From DATLGB01 sp963724135 (GTDB lineage Bacteria; Actinomycetota; Thermoleophilia; Solirubrobacterales; Solirubrobacteraceae): a stretch of 64,000 nucleotides of DNA. Location: contig CAVRTA010000005.1 in the NCBI GenBank assembly GCA_963724135.1, forward strand, positions 372,001-436,000, in the 5' to 3' direction. This document shows, piece after piece, positions 35,343 through 43,469 of the stretch (its first letter is position 1; every line of letters starts with the position of its first letter). Made by a program: the position numbers and the translations under genes. The notes below the pieces were generated by a model. The model had not been told where the DNA came from, did not search any database, and saw only the letters and a program-made list of their open reading frames with translations.

Positions 35343-36905
35343 TCACGAGGCCGCCTGCGGCACCCCTAGGGCTGGCCGCGCAAGCCGCGTGGGCTTCGAG
35401 CGCCCGCGCAGCACCTCCGCCTCGCCCAGCTCCCAGCGCTCGCGCTCGTCGGCGGCGGCGCGGCGCACGATCGACTCGGAGGCCAGCAGGCGCCCGCCCT
35501 CGGCCTTCGCGAGCTCCGACAGCCGCGAGGCGACGTTGACGGGGTCGCCGATCACCGTGTACTCGAAGCGCTGGGCGGCGCCGACCCAGCCGGCGACCGC
35601 GCGCCCGGCCGACAGCCCGATCGCCGCCTTGACGTCGGGCACGTCGCGGGCCAGCCGGGCCTGCAGCTCGCGGCCCGCGCGCAGCGCGCCGCCGGCCGCG
35701 TCCTCGTGCTCCGTCGGGGCCCCGAACACGGCGAGCGCAGCGTCGCCCTCGAACTTGTTGACCCAGCCGCCGTGCTGCGCGGTCACGTCGACGACCGCGG
35801 CGAAGAAGCGGTTCAGGCGCGCGACGACCCGGTCCGGCGGCACCTCTAGCGCCATCGCCGTCGATCCCATGACGTCGACGAACATCACGGCGACCTCGCG
35901 CTCGTCGCCGCCGAGGCGCGGCTCGTCGGCGAGCGCAGCGCGCGCGACCTCCTCGCCGACCTGGCGCGCGTAGAGGTCCTGCATGCGCTCGCGCTCGCGC
36001 AGGCCGCCGACCATCGAGTTGAAGCCGCTCTGGAGGAAGCCGATCTCGCTGCCGTCGCTGACGCGCACGCTGGTGGCCAGATCTCCCGCCTGCACCCGGC
36101 CGAGCGCCTTGCGCACCGCGGTGAGCGGCACGGAGATGCGCCGCGCCGTCGCGTAGGTCACGGTGGCGCTGACCGTGAACGCGATCAGCGCCAGCACCAG
36201 CGTGCCGCGGGCCAGCTCCTCCGTCGTGACGTTCTCGTGGATCAGACCGTCGACGCCGAGCGTGATGAGCCCGAGCACCGGCACGCCGGTCGCCAGCAGC
36301 CAGGCCAGGACGAGGCGCCCCTCGATGCGCGGCCACGCCGGCCGGGCGGGCTGGCCGGCGGCGAGCGAGAGCTCCGTCAGCGGGCGCCAGTCGCGCTCGA
36401 GCAGCAGATAGGCGATGCCGCAGGTCGTCAGCCCGCCGAGGAAGATCGTCCAGCCGACGTGCATGGCGAGCTGCGGCGACGTCGGCGCGTTGACCGCGGC
36501 GAAGAGGATCACGCCGCCGAGCCAGAGCCCGGCGTTGACCTTGAAACACCAGTTGGGGGCGTGCAGGACGCGGGCCTGCTCCTCCGGCGTCGGGTCGCGC
36601 CCCTCGCGCGCCCACGCCATCCGGGTCGGGCTCAGCATCTTGCCCGTCAGCGTCCCGATGACCATCGTGATCGGCAGGTAGATGGCGCCCGCGATCAGGT
36701 TCCGCATGATGTGGTCGCCGATCTCCTGGCAGCAGGGCGGCGCCGGAAGGACGAAGAACAGCAGCACGAAGACGTCGAAGGCGCCGAGCAGGTGCGCGAG
36801 GTTCTGCGAGACCGCGGTCTTCTTCTCGATCCGGTGCAGCAGCGCGCGCCGATCCTCGGCGCCCGTGCGCCGCAGGGTCCCGGCGGTGGTGGCACCTGCT
36901 CCCAT
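35343..36905 (-). CDS. Membrane-bound class III adenylate cyclase with HAMP domain
   Basis: About 520 residues: six hydrophobic helices between residues 35 and 270, a HAMP linker (RRISVPLTAVRKALGRVQAGDLATSVRVSDGSEIG), then the class III cyclase domain. The metal aspartates are in VMFVDVMGSTAMAL and NKFEGDAALAVFGAP. The Lys of KFEGD and the Asp of YTVIGDPVNVASRL are the adenine-specifying residues, so cAMP is the likely product. ATG 36905 is preferred, but in-frame starts at 36914 and 36950 exist. It is divergent from rpiA. Confidence 0.88.
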   Translation of the reverse strand: MGAGATTAGTLRRTGAEDRRALLHRIEKKTAVSQNLAHLLGAFDVFVLLFFVLPAPPCCQEIGDHIMRNLIAGAIYLPITMVIGTLTGKMLSPTRMAWAREGRDPTPEEQARVLHAPNWCFKVNAGLWLGGVILFAAVNAPTSPQLAMHVGWTIFLGGLTTCGIAYLLLERDWRPLTELSLAAGQPARPAWPRIEGRLVLAWLLATGVPVLGLITLGVDGLIHENVTTEELARGTLVLALIAFTVSATVTYATARRISVPLTAVRKALGRVQAGDLATSVRVSDGSEIGFLQSGFNSMVGGLRERERMQDLYARQVGEEVARAALADEPRLGGDEREVAVMFVDVMGSTAMALEVPPDRVVARLNRFFAAVVDVTAQHGGWVNKFEGDAALAVFGAPTEHEDAAGGALRAGRELQARLARDVPDVKAAIGLSAGRAVAGWVGAAQRFEYTVIGDPVNVASRLSELAKAEGGRLLASESIVRRAAADERERWELGEAEVLRGRSKPTRLARPALGVPQAAS

Positions 36906-36972
36906 GACCGTCATGATGATCCCACGCCCCGCGGTGGCTGTGAGCGACATCACACCGGAATAGGCTCCGCGC

Positions 36973-37611
36973 GTGCCCGACACCGAGAAGCGCGCCGTCG
37001 CGGAGGCCGCTGCCGAGCTCGTCGAGCCCGGTCAGCGGGTGGGGCTCGGAACCGGCTCGACCGTCGCCCACCTGCTTCCCGCGCTGGCCGCTCGTCGTCT
37101 CGACGGGCTGCGCTGCGTCGCGACGTCGCTCGCGACCGAGGAGCAGGCGCACGCGCTCGGCCTCCCGGTGGAGCCCTTCGAGCGGCTCGACCACCTCGAC
37201 ATCGCGATCGACGGCACCGACCAGGTCACGAGCGAGCGCTGGCTGGTCAAGGGCGGCGGCGGCGCGCACACGCGCGAGAAGATCGTCGCCGCGGCGGCGG
37301 ACCGCTTCGTCGTCATCGGCGGCTCCGACAAGCCCGTCGACGCGATCGGGCCCCCGATCCCGCTCGAGCTGCTCGCGTACGGGCTCAACGCGACGCTGCG
37401 CGCGCTCGGCGAGGTCACCCTGCGCGATGCGCCGCGCTCGCCCGACGGCGGCGTCATCGCCGACTACCACGGCCCGGTCACTGACCCCGCGGAGCTCGCG
37501 GCGTGGCTCGCCGCGGTGCCGGGCGTCGTCGACCACGGCCTGTTCGCGCCCGGGCTCGTCACCGACGTGCTGATCGCGCGCGGGGGCGAGGTACGGACGC
37601 TTGCGCCTTGA
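36973..37611 (+). CDS. rpiA: Ribose-5-phosphate isomerase A
   Basis: A 212-residue RpiA interconverting ribose-5-phosphate and ribulose-5-phosphate in the pentose phosphate pathway. Motifs: VGLGTGSTVAHL for phosphate binding, the aspartates of IAIDGTDQV, and KGGGGAHTREKIVA with the catalytic Glu and Lys. The usual DGADE reads DGTDQ here, with the key Asp residues kept. GTG 36973 gives the standard length. It starts 68 bases from the divergent adenylate cyclase. Confidence 0.93.
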   Translation: MPDTEKRAVAEAAAELVEPGQRVGLGTGSTVAHLLPALAARRLDGLRCVATSLATEEQAHALGLPVEPFERLDHLDIAIDGTDQVTSERWLVKGGGGAHTREKIVAAAADRFVVIGGSDKPVDAIGPPIPLELLAYGLNATLRALGEVTLRDAPRSPDGGVIADYHGPVTDPAELAAWLAAVPGVVDHGLFAPGLVTDVLIARGGEVRTLAP

Positions 37612-37643
37612 CGCGCCACGCCGCAAGCGGGAGCATCACTGAG

Positions 37644-39449
37644 ATGAAGCGGGTCATGGCCCTCGCGCTGCTCGCCGTGCTCGCCTTCGCCGCCGCGGCG
37701 CCGGCCAAGGCGAAGCTGCGCCGCTTCCACAGCTGTGACGCGCTCGTCGACTACGGCAACAGCCACCGCGGCGAGTACGAGCGCGGAGGCCCGCCGCCGC
37801 CGTTCGCGCCCACCCGGCCCGCCACCGGCGTCCCCGGGCCCGGCGCCGAGGGCGGGGGGCCCGTGGCCGCGCCCACCGACTCGGGCTCGGGTGACTTCTC
37901 GCTCACCAACAACCAGGAGGCGGGCGTCTTCGAGCCCGACATCGTCAAGACGGACGGCAAGCACGTCTTCGCGGTCACCTCCCACGGGGTGCTCGAGGTC
38001 GTCGACGTCACCGGGGCCCCGCAGCTCGTCGCCGAGTTCGGGCTGCCGGCCGGCTACAACCACCAACTGCTGCTCTACAAGGGCAAGCTGTTCGTCACCC
38101 AGTCCACGATCCAGGGCACGACCATGCTCTCGCGCGTCGACGTCACGGACGCCGGACGCCCGGTGCTCGAGCGGACGCTGACCGTCAACGGGAGCCTGCT
38201 CGCCTCACGCCGGACGAAGGGGACGGTGCGGGTCGTGCTGGGCGTCGCCCCAGTGGCGATCACGCAGCCCGAACGGCCCGCCGACAGCCCCGGCGCCTGG
38301 GTCCCCCGCGGGATGTTCCGCAACGTGCGCCGCGGCACGAGCGACCGCAGGCGGCTGGTCGGCTGCAGGGCGATCCGCCGTCCGCGCTCGTTCTCGGGCC
38401 TCGAGGAGCTGACCGTCCTGACGATCGATCTCGACAAGGGGCTCGACCCGGTCGACTCCGACGCGGTCATGACCGGCGGCGAGACGGTGTACGCGTCCGA
38501 GCAGAACCTGTTCGTGACCACGCAGCGCTACAACCCGGCCGTCGAGGACCGTACGACCGGGCCGGTGCCGCAGGGCCAGACGACGCAGATCCACCGCTTC
38601 TCGCTCGACGACGCCGGCAACACGGCCTATCGCGGCTCGGGGACGATCGCGGGCTACGTCCTCAACCAGTTCTCGCTGTCGGAGAAGGGCGGCGTGCTGC
38701 GCGTCGCGAGCACCGACGTGCCGCCGTGGTTCACCGACGGCGAGCCGAGCCACAGCATGGTCACGACGCTGGCCGAGCACGAGGACCACATGACCCAGCT
38801 CGGGCGTGTGGACGGCCTCGGCAAGGGCGAGCGCATCTTCGCCGTGCGCTTCCTCGGCGACGTGGGCTACGTCGTCACGTTCCGCCAGGTCGATCCGCTC
38901 TACACGGTCGACGTCTCCGATCCGGAGCGCCCGCGCGTACGCGGCGAACTCAAGATCCCGGGCGTGTCCACGTATCTGCACCCGATCGGCGGTGACCGGC
39001 TGATCGGCGTCGGCAACGGCCCGAGCGACGACGGGACGCAGAACGGGCTCCAGCTGTCGGAGTTCGACGTCTCCGACCTCGACCGGCCCGAGCTCGAGCA
39101 CCGCGTCACGCTCGACGGCGCCAGCTCGGAGGCCGAGTACGACCATCACGCGTTCCTGTGGTGGGCGCCGCGCAATCTCGCCGTGCTGCCGGTGACCACG
39201 TGGAAGTCGGCCGACTGCGGCCCGAACGAGGCGTGCCCCGCCTACGCCGAGCAGGCGTTCGGCGGCGCGATCGGCTTCACCGTCACGCCCGCCGGGATCA
39301 CCGAGGACGGCCGGACCGAGCAGGCGGGGACGGTGCGCCGCACGCTGGTGGTGGGCGACCGCCTGCTCACCGTCTCCGACGCCGGGCTCAAGGCGAGCGC
39401 GCTCGACGACTACGCCGATCGCGGCTCGGTGAACTTCAGCTCGCCCTGA
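37644..39449 (+). CDS. Secreted beta-propeller domain protein
   Basis: A 601-residue exported protein. The signal peptide is MKRVMALALLAVLAFAAAAPAKA. The remainder matches the COG4880-type secreted beta-propeller family: repeated LxVVDVTGAPQLVAEF, VDVTDAGRPVLERTL, YTVDVSDPERPRVRGELKIPG and SEFDVSDLDRPELEHRVTL blades, with the family segment AGVFEPDIVKTDGKHVFAV. It contains a few cysteines (CGPNEAC) that could form a disulfide. No catalytic site is evident; a binding or scaffold role outside the cell is likely. ATG 37644 follows a weak ribosome site. It converges with the permease gene. Confidence 0.85.
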   Translation: MKRVMALALLAVLAFAAAAPAKAKLRRFHSCDALVDYGNSHRGEYERGGPPPPFAPTRPATGVPGPGAEGGGPVAAPTDSGSGDFSLTNNQEAGVFEPDIVKTDGKHVFAVTSHGVLEVVDVTGAPQLVAEFGLPAGYNHQLLLYKGKLFVTQSTIQGTTMLSRVDVTDAGRPVLERTLTVNGSLLASRRTKGTVRVVLGVAPVAITQPERPADSPGAWVPRGMFRNVRRGTSDRRRLVGCRAIRRPRSFSGLEELTVLTIDLDKGLDPVDSDAVMTGGETVYASEQNLFVTTQRYNPAVEDRTTGPVPQGQTTQIHRFSLDDAGNTAYRGSGTIAGYVLNQFSLSEKGGVLRVASTDVPPWFTDGEPSHSMVTTLAEHEDHMTQLGRVDGLGKGERIFAVRFLGDVGYVVTFRQVDPLYTVDVSDPERPRVRGELKIPGVSTYLHPIGGDRLIGVGNGPSDDGTQNGLQLSEFDVSDLDRPELEHRVTLDGASSEAEYDHHAFLWWAPRNLAVLPVTTWKSADCGPNEACPAYAEQAFGGAIGFTVTPAGITEDGRTEQAGTVRRTLVVGDRLLTVSDAGLKASALDDYADRGSVNFSSP

Positions 39450-40830
39450 GCTTGGAGTGCCTGACGCCGTAGGCGACGTAGATCAGCATGCCGAGTGCGA
39501 GCCAGACGCCGAAGCGCAGCCACGTGTCGGCGGGCAGCTGCACCATCAGGTAGACGCACAGAGCGGCGCCGATCAGCGGTACGGCGGGCACGAGCGGGAC
39601 GCGGAAGCGGCGCTCGAGGTCAGGGTTCGCGCGGCGCAGGACGATCACGCCGATGTTGACGAGCAGGAACGCGAACAGCGTGCCGATGTTCACCAGCTCG
39701 GCGATCTCCGAGAGGGGGACGAAGGCGGCCAGAACCGCGATCAGCGCGGTGAAGATGACGGTGGCGAGCACCGGGGTGCCGGTGCGCTCGGACACGCGGC
39801 CGAAGGCGGAGGGCAGCAGGCCGTCTCGCCCCATCGTCATCGTGATCCGCGTCTGCCCGAAGAGGATCGTGAGCACGACGCTGGTGATCGCGATCAGCGC
39901 GCCGAGCGAGATCACGTCCGCGCCCCAGCCGAACCCGGCGCCGTCGCGGAGCGCGGTGGCCAGCGGGGCGTCGGCCTTGCCGAGCTCGGCCGCCGGCAGC
40001 GCGCCGACCGCCACAACCGCGACCACGATGTAGATCACCGTGGCGATGACCAGCGACCCCACGATCCCCAGCGGGAGGTCGCGGCCGGGGTTGCGGGCCT
40101 CGCCGCTGGCGGTGGACACGGCGTCGAAGCCGATGTAGGCGAAGAAGATCACCGCCGCCGCGTTCTCGATGCCGCCGAAGCCGCTGGGGGCGAAGTTGTC
40201 GAAGTGGCTGCCCGTGAAGGCGCTCAGCCCGAGTCCGATGAAGAGGGCGAGGACCGCCAGCTTGATGAACACCATCACCGTGTTGGTGCGAGTCGATTGC
40301 CGCACGCCGGCGACCAGCAGCGCGCCGACGGCGACGACCACGAACACGGCGGGGAGGTTGACCTCGCCGCCCTCGCCCGGCGGCAGCGCGAGGCTCTCGG
40401 GCAGGGTGGTCGAGAAGACCGCGTTCAGAAGATCGTTGAAGTACTGCCCCCAGCCCACCGCCACGGCGGCGACCGACAGCCCGTACTCGAGCAGGAGGTC
40501 CCAGCCGATCACCCACGCGACGAGCTCGCCGAGCGTCGCGTACGCGTAGGTGTAGGCCGAACCGGAGACCGGGATGGCCGAGGCCAGCTCCGCGTAGGAC
40601 AGCGCGCTGAACACGCAGGTCAGCCCGGCGAGCACGAACGAGATGACGATCGCCGGGCCGGACTCGCCGATCGCCTCGCCGATGATCACGAAGATGCCGG
40701 TGCCGATGATGGCGCCGAGCCCCAGTGCGGTCAGGTCGAGCGCGCCCACCGTCCGCCGCAGGTTGCTCCGCTCGCTCTCGGCGACGACGTCGTCGACGTC
40801 CTTGGTCGCAAACAACGCGCTCACGGGCAT
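39436..40830 (-). CDS. APC-superfamily amino acid permease (cationic amino acid transporter type)
   Basis: A 464-residue membrane protein with about 12 hydrophobic segments. Helix 1 carries the unwound GAIIGTGIFVIIG motif that binds the amino group of substrate. The SYAELASAIPVSGSAYTYAYATLGELVAW and FFAYIGFDAVSTASGEARNPGRDLPLGI segments are typical of CAT/YfnA permeases. It imports amino acids by proton coupling. The end overlaps the beta-propeller gene by 14 bases on the opposite strand. Confidence 0.92.
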   Translation of the reverse strand: MPVSALFATKDVDDVVAESERSNLRRTVGALDLTALGLGAIIGTGIFVIIGEAIGESGPAIVISFVLAGLTCVFSALSYAELASAIPVSGSAYTYAYATLGELVAWVIGWDLLLEYGLSVAAVAVGWGQYFNDLLNAVFSTTLPESLALPPGEGGEVNLPAVFVVVAVGALLVAGVRQSTRTNTVMVFIKLAVLALFIGLGLSAFTGSHFDNFAPSGFGGIENAAAVIFFAYIGFDAVSTASGEARNPGRDLPLGIVGSLVIATVIYIVVAVVAVGALPAAELGKADAPLATALRDGAGFGWGADVISLGALIAITSVVLTILFGQTRITMTMGRDGLLPSAFGRVSERTGTPVLATVIFTALIAVLAAFVPLSEIAELVNIGTLFAFLLVNIGVIVLRRANPDLERRFRVPLVPAVPLIGAALCVYLMVQLPADTWLRFGVWLALGMLIYVAYGVRHSKLRAS

Positions 40831-40853
40831 GCGCGGCGGGCTTTCCGGGCGTG

Positions 40854-41981
40854 TCAGCGCGCAAACAGCGTCAGGGTCACGCGGCCATCGTGCTCGGCGA
40901 CGCGGGCCTCGCCGTCGAACGGCACGTCCGCGAGGGCCGCGCGGAACTCGTCGCGGTCCTCCGGGGTGTCGAAGCGCCAGCGCATGACGACGAACTCGCG
41001 CTCGCCCTGGCGGTAGAGCGCGTAGCGGTCCCCTCCCCAGCCGCTCGCCGGCTCCGCCCAGGCGTGGCCCGAGCGCGCCAGCAGCTGCCCGGTCTGCCAC
41101 TCGCCGAAGACGCCGCTCGTGAGCCTGCGCCAGCCCGGCCCGGGTGAGGGCAGCGACACCGGCAGCGGGGGCTCGGCGTCGACCCACTTCTGGGGATGCA
41201 GGATCTGCTCGGTCGTCTCGGGCGGGCGGGTGCGTTCGGCGAGGTCGACGAGCGTCCACTCGCCGCCGGCGCGCTCGCGCAGCGACTGGACGAACTCGAG
41301 CCCGCGCACGTACGGGAACGTGAGGCTCTCGAGGAGGAACGGCGGGATGGCGCTCGCGGTGCCGCCGGCGGCCAGCGAGCCCGAGAGCAGCCCGCCGATC
41401 GCCAGGTCGCTACGGAAGTGGCTGGTGACGTAGTCGATCATGAGCGCGCTCGCCGCCCCCTCGACGAGCGCCGCGTAGGCGAGGCCGGGGTCGCCGTCGC
41501 GCTCGAAGCGCTCCTGGTCGAGCCCGATCGCCTGGTCGGTCAGAGCGTGGTCGAGCTCGTGGGCCAGGATCATCTCGCTCATGACGTCGTTCGCCGTGGC
41601 GGCGCCCGTGACCACCTTGAGCCGCTTCGTGGCCGGGTCGTAGTAGCCGGCGACCTCGCTCCCGAAGATCGACCCCGTCACCTCCTTGAGGTCGGTTCCC
41701 GCCGGCAGCAGGCCGAGCCGCTCGTAGAACGCCTCGTCGGCGTGCCGCTGCGCGGGCGGGTAGCGGCGGTCGAGGTCGGCCAGCCCGTCCTCGACCGCCT
41801 GGTCCGCGCTGACCCGCCGAGGAACCGGAACGCGGCGGAAGCGCAGGCCGCGCAGCCGCTCGACCCGCTCGGCGATCGTCGCCACCGGGGTGGGCGCCGG
41901 TTCGGCCTTCTCCTCGGTGAGCCAGCCGATCGGGATGAGGACCGCGATCAGCACCCCGATGACGACGAACGGCGTGCGCAT
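40854..41981 (-). CDS. Membrane-anchored HExxH metallopeptidase-like protein
   Basis: A 375-residue protein with one N-terminal hydrophobic helix (MRTPFVVIGVLIAVLIPIGWL) and an extracytoplasmic domain. The zinc motif HELDHALTDQ (HExxH) is at about residue 142, and the downstream ALVEGAASALMIDY offers the third Glu ligand about 35 residues later, as in gluzincins. YPPAQRHADEAFYERLGLLP is typical of this actinobacterial family. Peptidase activity is predicted; substrate unknown. It lies 25 bases from the divergent SDR gene. Confidence 0.72.
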   Translation of the reverse strand: MRTPFVVIGVLIAVLIPIGWLTEEKAEPAPTPVATIAERVERLRGLRFRRVPVPRRVSADQAVEDGLADLDRRYPPAQRHADEAFYERLGLLPAGTDLKEVTGSIFGSEVAGYYDPATKRLKVVTGAATANDVMSEMILAHELDHALTDQAIGLDQERFERDGDPGLAYAALVEGAASALMIDYVTSHFRSDLAIGGLLSGSLAAGGTASAIPPFLLESLTFPYVRGLEFVQSLRERAGGEWTLVDLAERTRPPETTEQILHPQKWVDAEPPLPVSLPSPGPGWRRLTSGVFGEWQTGQLLARSGHAWAEPASGWGGDRYALYRQGEREFVVMRWRFDTPEDRDEFRAALADVPFDGEARVAEHDGRVTLTLFAR

Positions 41982-42006
41982 CGCGTCCAGCGTATGTTTC
42001 CCCGCC

Positions 42007-42729
42007 ATGCCCGACCGCGCAGCCATCGTCACCGGAGCCTCGCGAGGTATCGGCCTCGCCATCGCCGACGTCCTCGGCCAGGAGGGCTTCGGCCTCACCA
42101 TCGCCGCCCGCAGGCCCGAGGGCCTCGAGGAGGCCGCCGAGCAGCTGCGCGGCAAGGGCTACGACGTCCAGGCCGTGCAGGCGAACATGAACGACGAGGA
42201 GGCGATCATCAACGTCGTCAACTCGCACCGGGAGAAGTTCGGCCGCCTCGACGCGCTCGTCAACAACGCCGGCGTCGGCATCGGTGCCGCCGCCGACCAG
42301 CACCAGACCAAGCGGATCGACATGCAACTCGACGTCAACATCCGCGCGATCATCATCTTCTACCGCGAGTGCATCGAGATGCTCAAGGCGGCGGGCGGCG
42401 AGCACGGCAACGCACTCGTCATCAACCTCGCGTCGATCGCCGGCAAAGCGGGGCAGGCGTGGCTGTCCGTGTACGCGGCGACGAAGTTCGCCGTCGTCGG
42501 CTACACCCAGTCGATGAACAAGGAGCTCGGCGGCTCCGGCATCAAGTCGGTCGCGTTCTGCCCGGGCTTCGTCGACACCGCGATGACCGAGTTCGCCAAG
42601 GACAGCGTCCCGGCCGAGGAGATGATCCGCCCCGAGGACATCGGCGAGGCGGCGCGCTTCCTGCTGCGCCTGTCACCCGCCTGCGTGGTGCCGGAGATCG
42701 TCTTCCAGCGCCCGAACGAGGCGCTCTGA
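42007..42729 (+). CDS. Short-chain dehydrogenase/reductase
   Basis: A 240-residue classical SDR. Cofactor motif VTGASRGIGLAIADVL (TGxxxGIG), NNAGVGIG, catalytic Ser in INLASIAG and the YAATK catalytic pair in SVYAATKFAVVGYTQ are present, so it is probably an active NAD(P)-dependent oxidoreductase. ATG 42007 gives the standard start. The stop is followed two bases later by a palindromic repeat. Substrate not predictable. Confidence 0.9.
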   Translation: MPDRAAIVTGASRGIGLAIADVLGQEGFGLTIAARRPEGLEEAAEQLRGKGYDVQAVQANMNDEEAIINVVNSHREKFGRLDALVNNAGVGIGAAADQHQTKRIDMQLDVNIRAIIIFYRECIEMLKAAGGEHGNALVINLASIAGKAGQAWLSVYAATKFAVVGYTQSMNKELGGSGIKSVAFCPGFVDTAMTEFAKDSVPAEEMIRPEDIGEAARFLLRLSPACVVPEIVFQRPNEAL

Positions 42730-42732
42730 CTT

Positions 42733-42757
42733 CACAAAAGGGTCCGTCCCCTTTGTG
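42733..42757. repeat. Palindromic repeat copy 3 (between convergent genes)
   Basis: Left arm CACAAAAGGG, centre TCCGT, right arm CCCCTTTGTG with one change from the consensus. It begins 4 bases after the SDR stop and ends 12 bases before the stop of the convergent gene at 42769. Here it could also act as a shared transcription terminator. Confidence 0.85.
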
Positions 42758-42768
42758 ACGTCTGTGAA

Positions 42769-43323
42769 CTACGGGCGGGGCGGGATGATGGCGTCGATCG
42801 TGTCGACGACCGTGTCGACGACCTCGCTCGTCGTCGGGCCGACGACCGGAACCTGATCCGTCACCGCGGTGACGGTGTCCCCGACCTGCCGGAGGGCGCT
42901 CGTGGGGGTCGGCGTCGGGGCGGGCGGCGGCGTGGTGACCGGCGGCACGGGCGTCGCAGTGCCGGGCGCTGGCGTGCTGCCTGCGCCCGGATCGAAGCCA
43001 CCCTGCTCCGTCGGCGTCCGGCCGCCTCGGCCGCCCGCCGGAGTGCGGCGCCCCGCGGTGCGGCGGGCGGCCGCGCGGGCCGCTGCGCGGTCGTTGACGC
43101 GCGCGATCAGGCGTCCCGAGTCGTCAGCCGCGTCCGGCGGCGCCGGTGGCGCCGCATCGGGCACGCGCGGGCCGCTGAGCGCCTGACGCAGCGCACCGAG
43201 CCCCGCGATCCCGCCGCCGCCGACACCGACGACCAGCGCCGCGAGCAGGATCGCGGCCGGGACGACCAGGGCGCCGGCTGCCGCGCCAAAGGTCCGGCGG
43301 CGGAAGTGCCGAAGCAGATCCAT
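42769..43323 (-). CDS. Membrane-anchored Pro/Thr-rich protein of unknown function
   Basis: A 184-residue protein. A basic N-terminus (MDLLRHFRRRTF) precedes one hydrophobic segment at about residues 14-46. A low-complexity Ala/Arg and Pro/Thr-rich outside region follows (TPVPPVTTPPPAPTPTPTS), and the end VVDTVVDTIDAIIPPRP is amphipathic. No domain is recognised. The composition suits a cell-wall-spanning linker. It is divergent from the hybrid histidine kinase, with a 146-base gap. Confidence 0.55.
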   Translation of the reverse strand: MDLLRHFRRRTFGAAAGALVVPAAILLAALVVGVGGGGIAGLGALRQALSGPRVPDAAPPAPPDAADDSGRLIARVNDRAAARAAARRTAGRRTPAGGRGGRTPTEQGGFDPGAGSTPAPGTATPVPPVTTPPPAPTPTPTSALRQVGDTVTAVTDQVPVVGPTTSEVVDTVVDTIDAIIPPRP

Positions 43324-43469
43324 GACCTACCCGAGAATACGCCGGTTGGGATGCCGTAGGTGGCCGATCAACGGAAAGGCAACGAAGGCAGTGACAGGAC
43401 ACCGGAGGCGCGCCCTCTGATCAAATCGGGCCACATCCTCGGTTATCGGTCACGATCTACCGCAACTAC

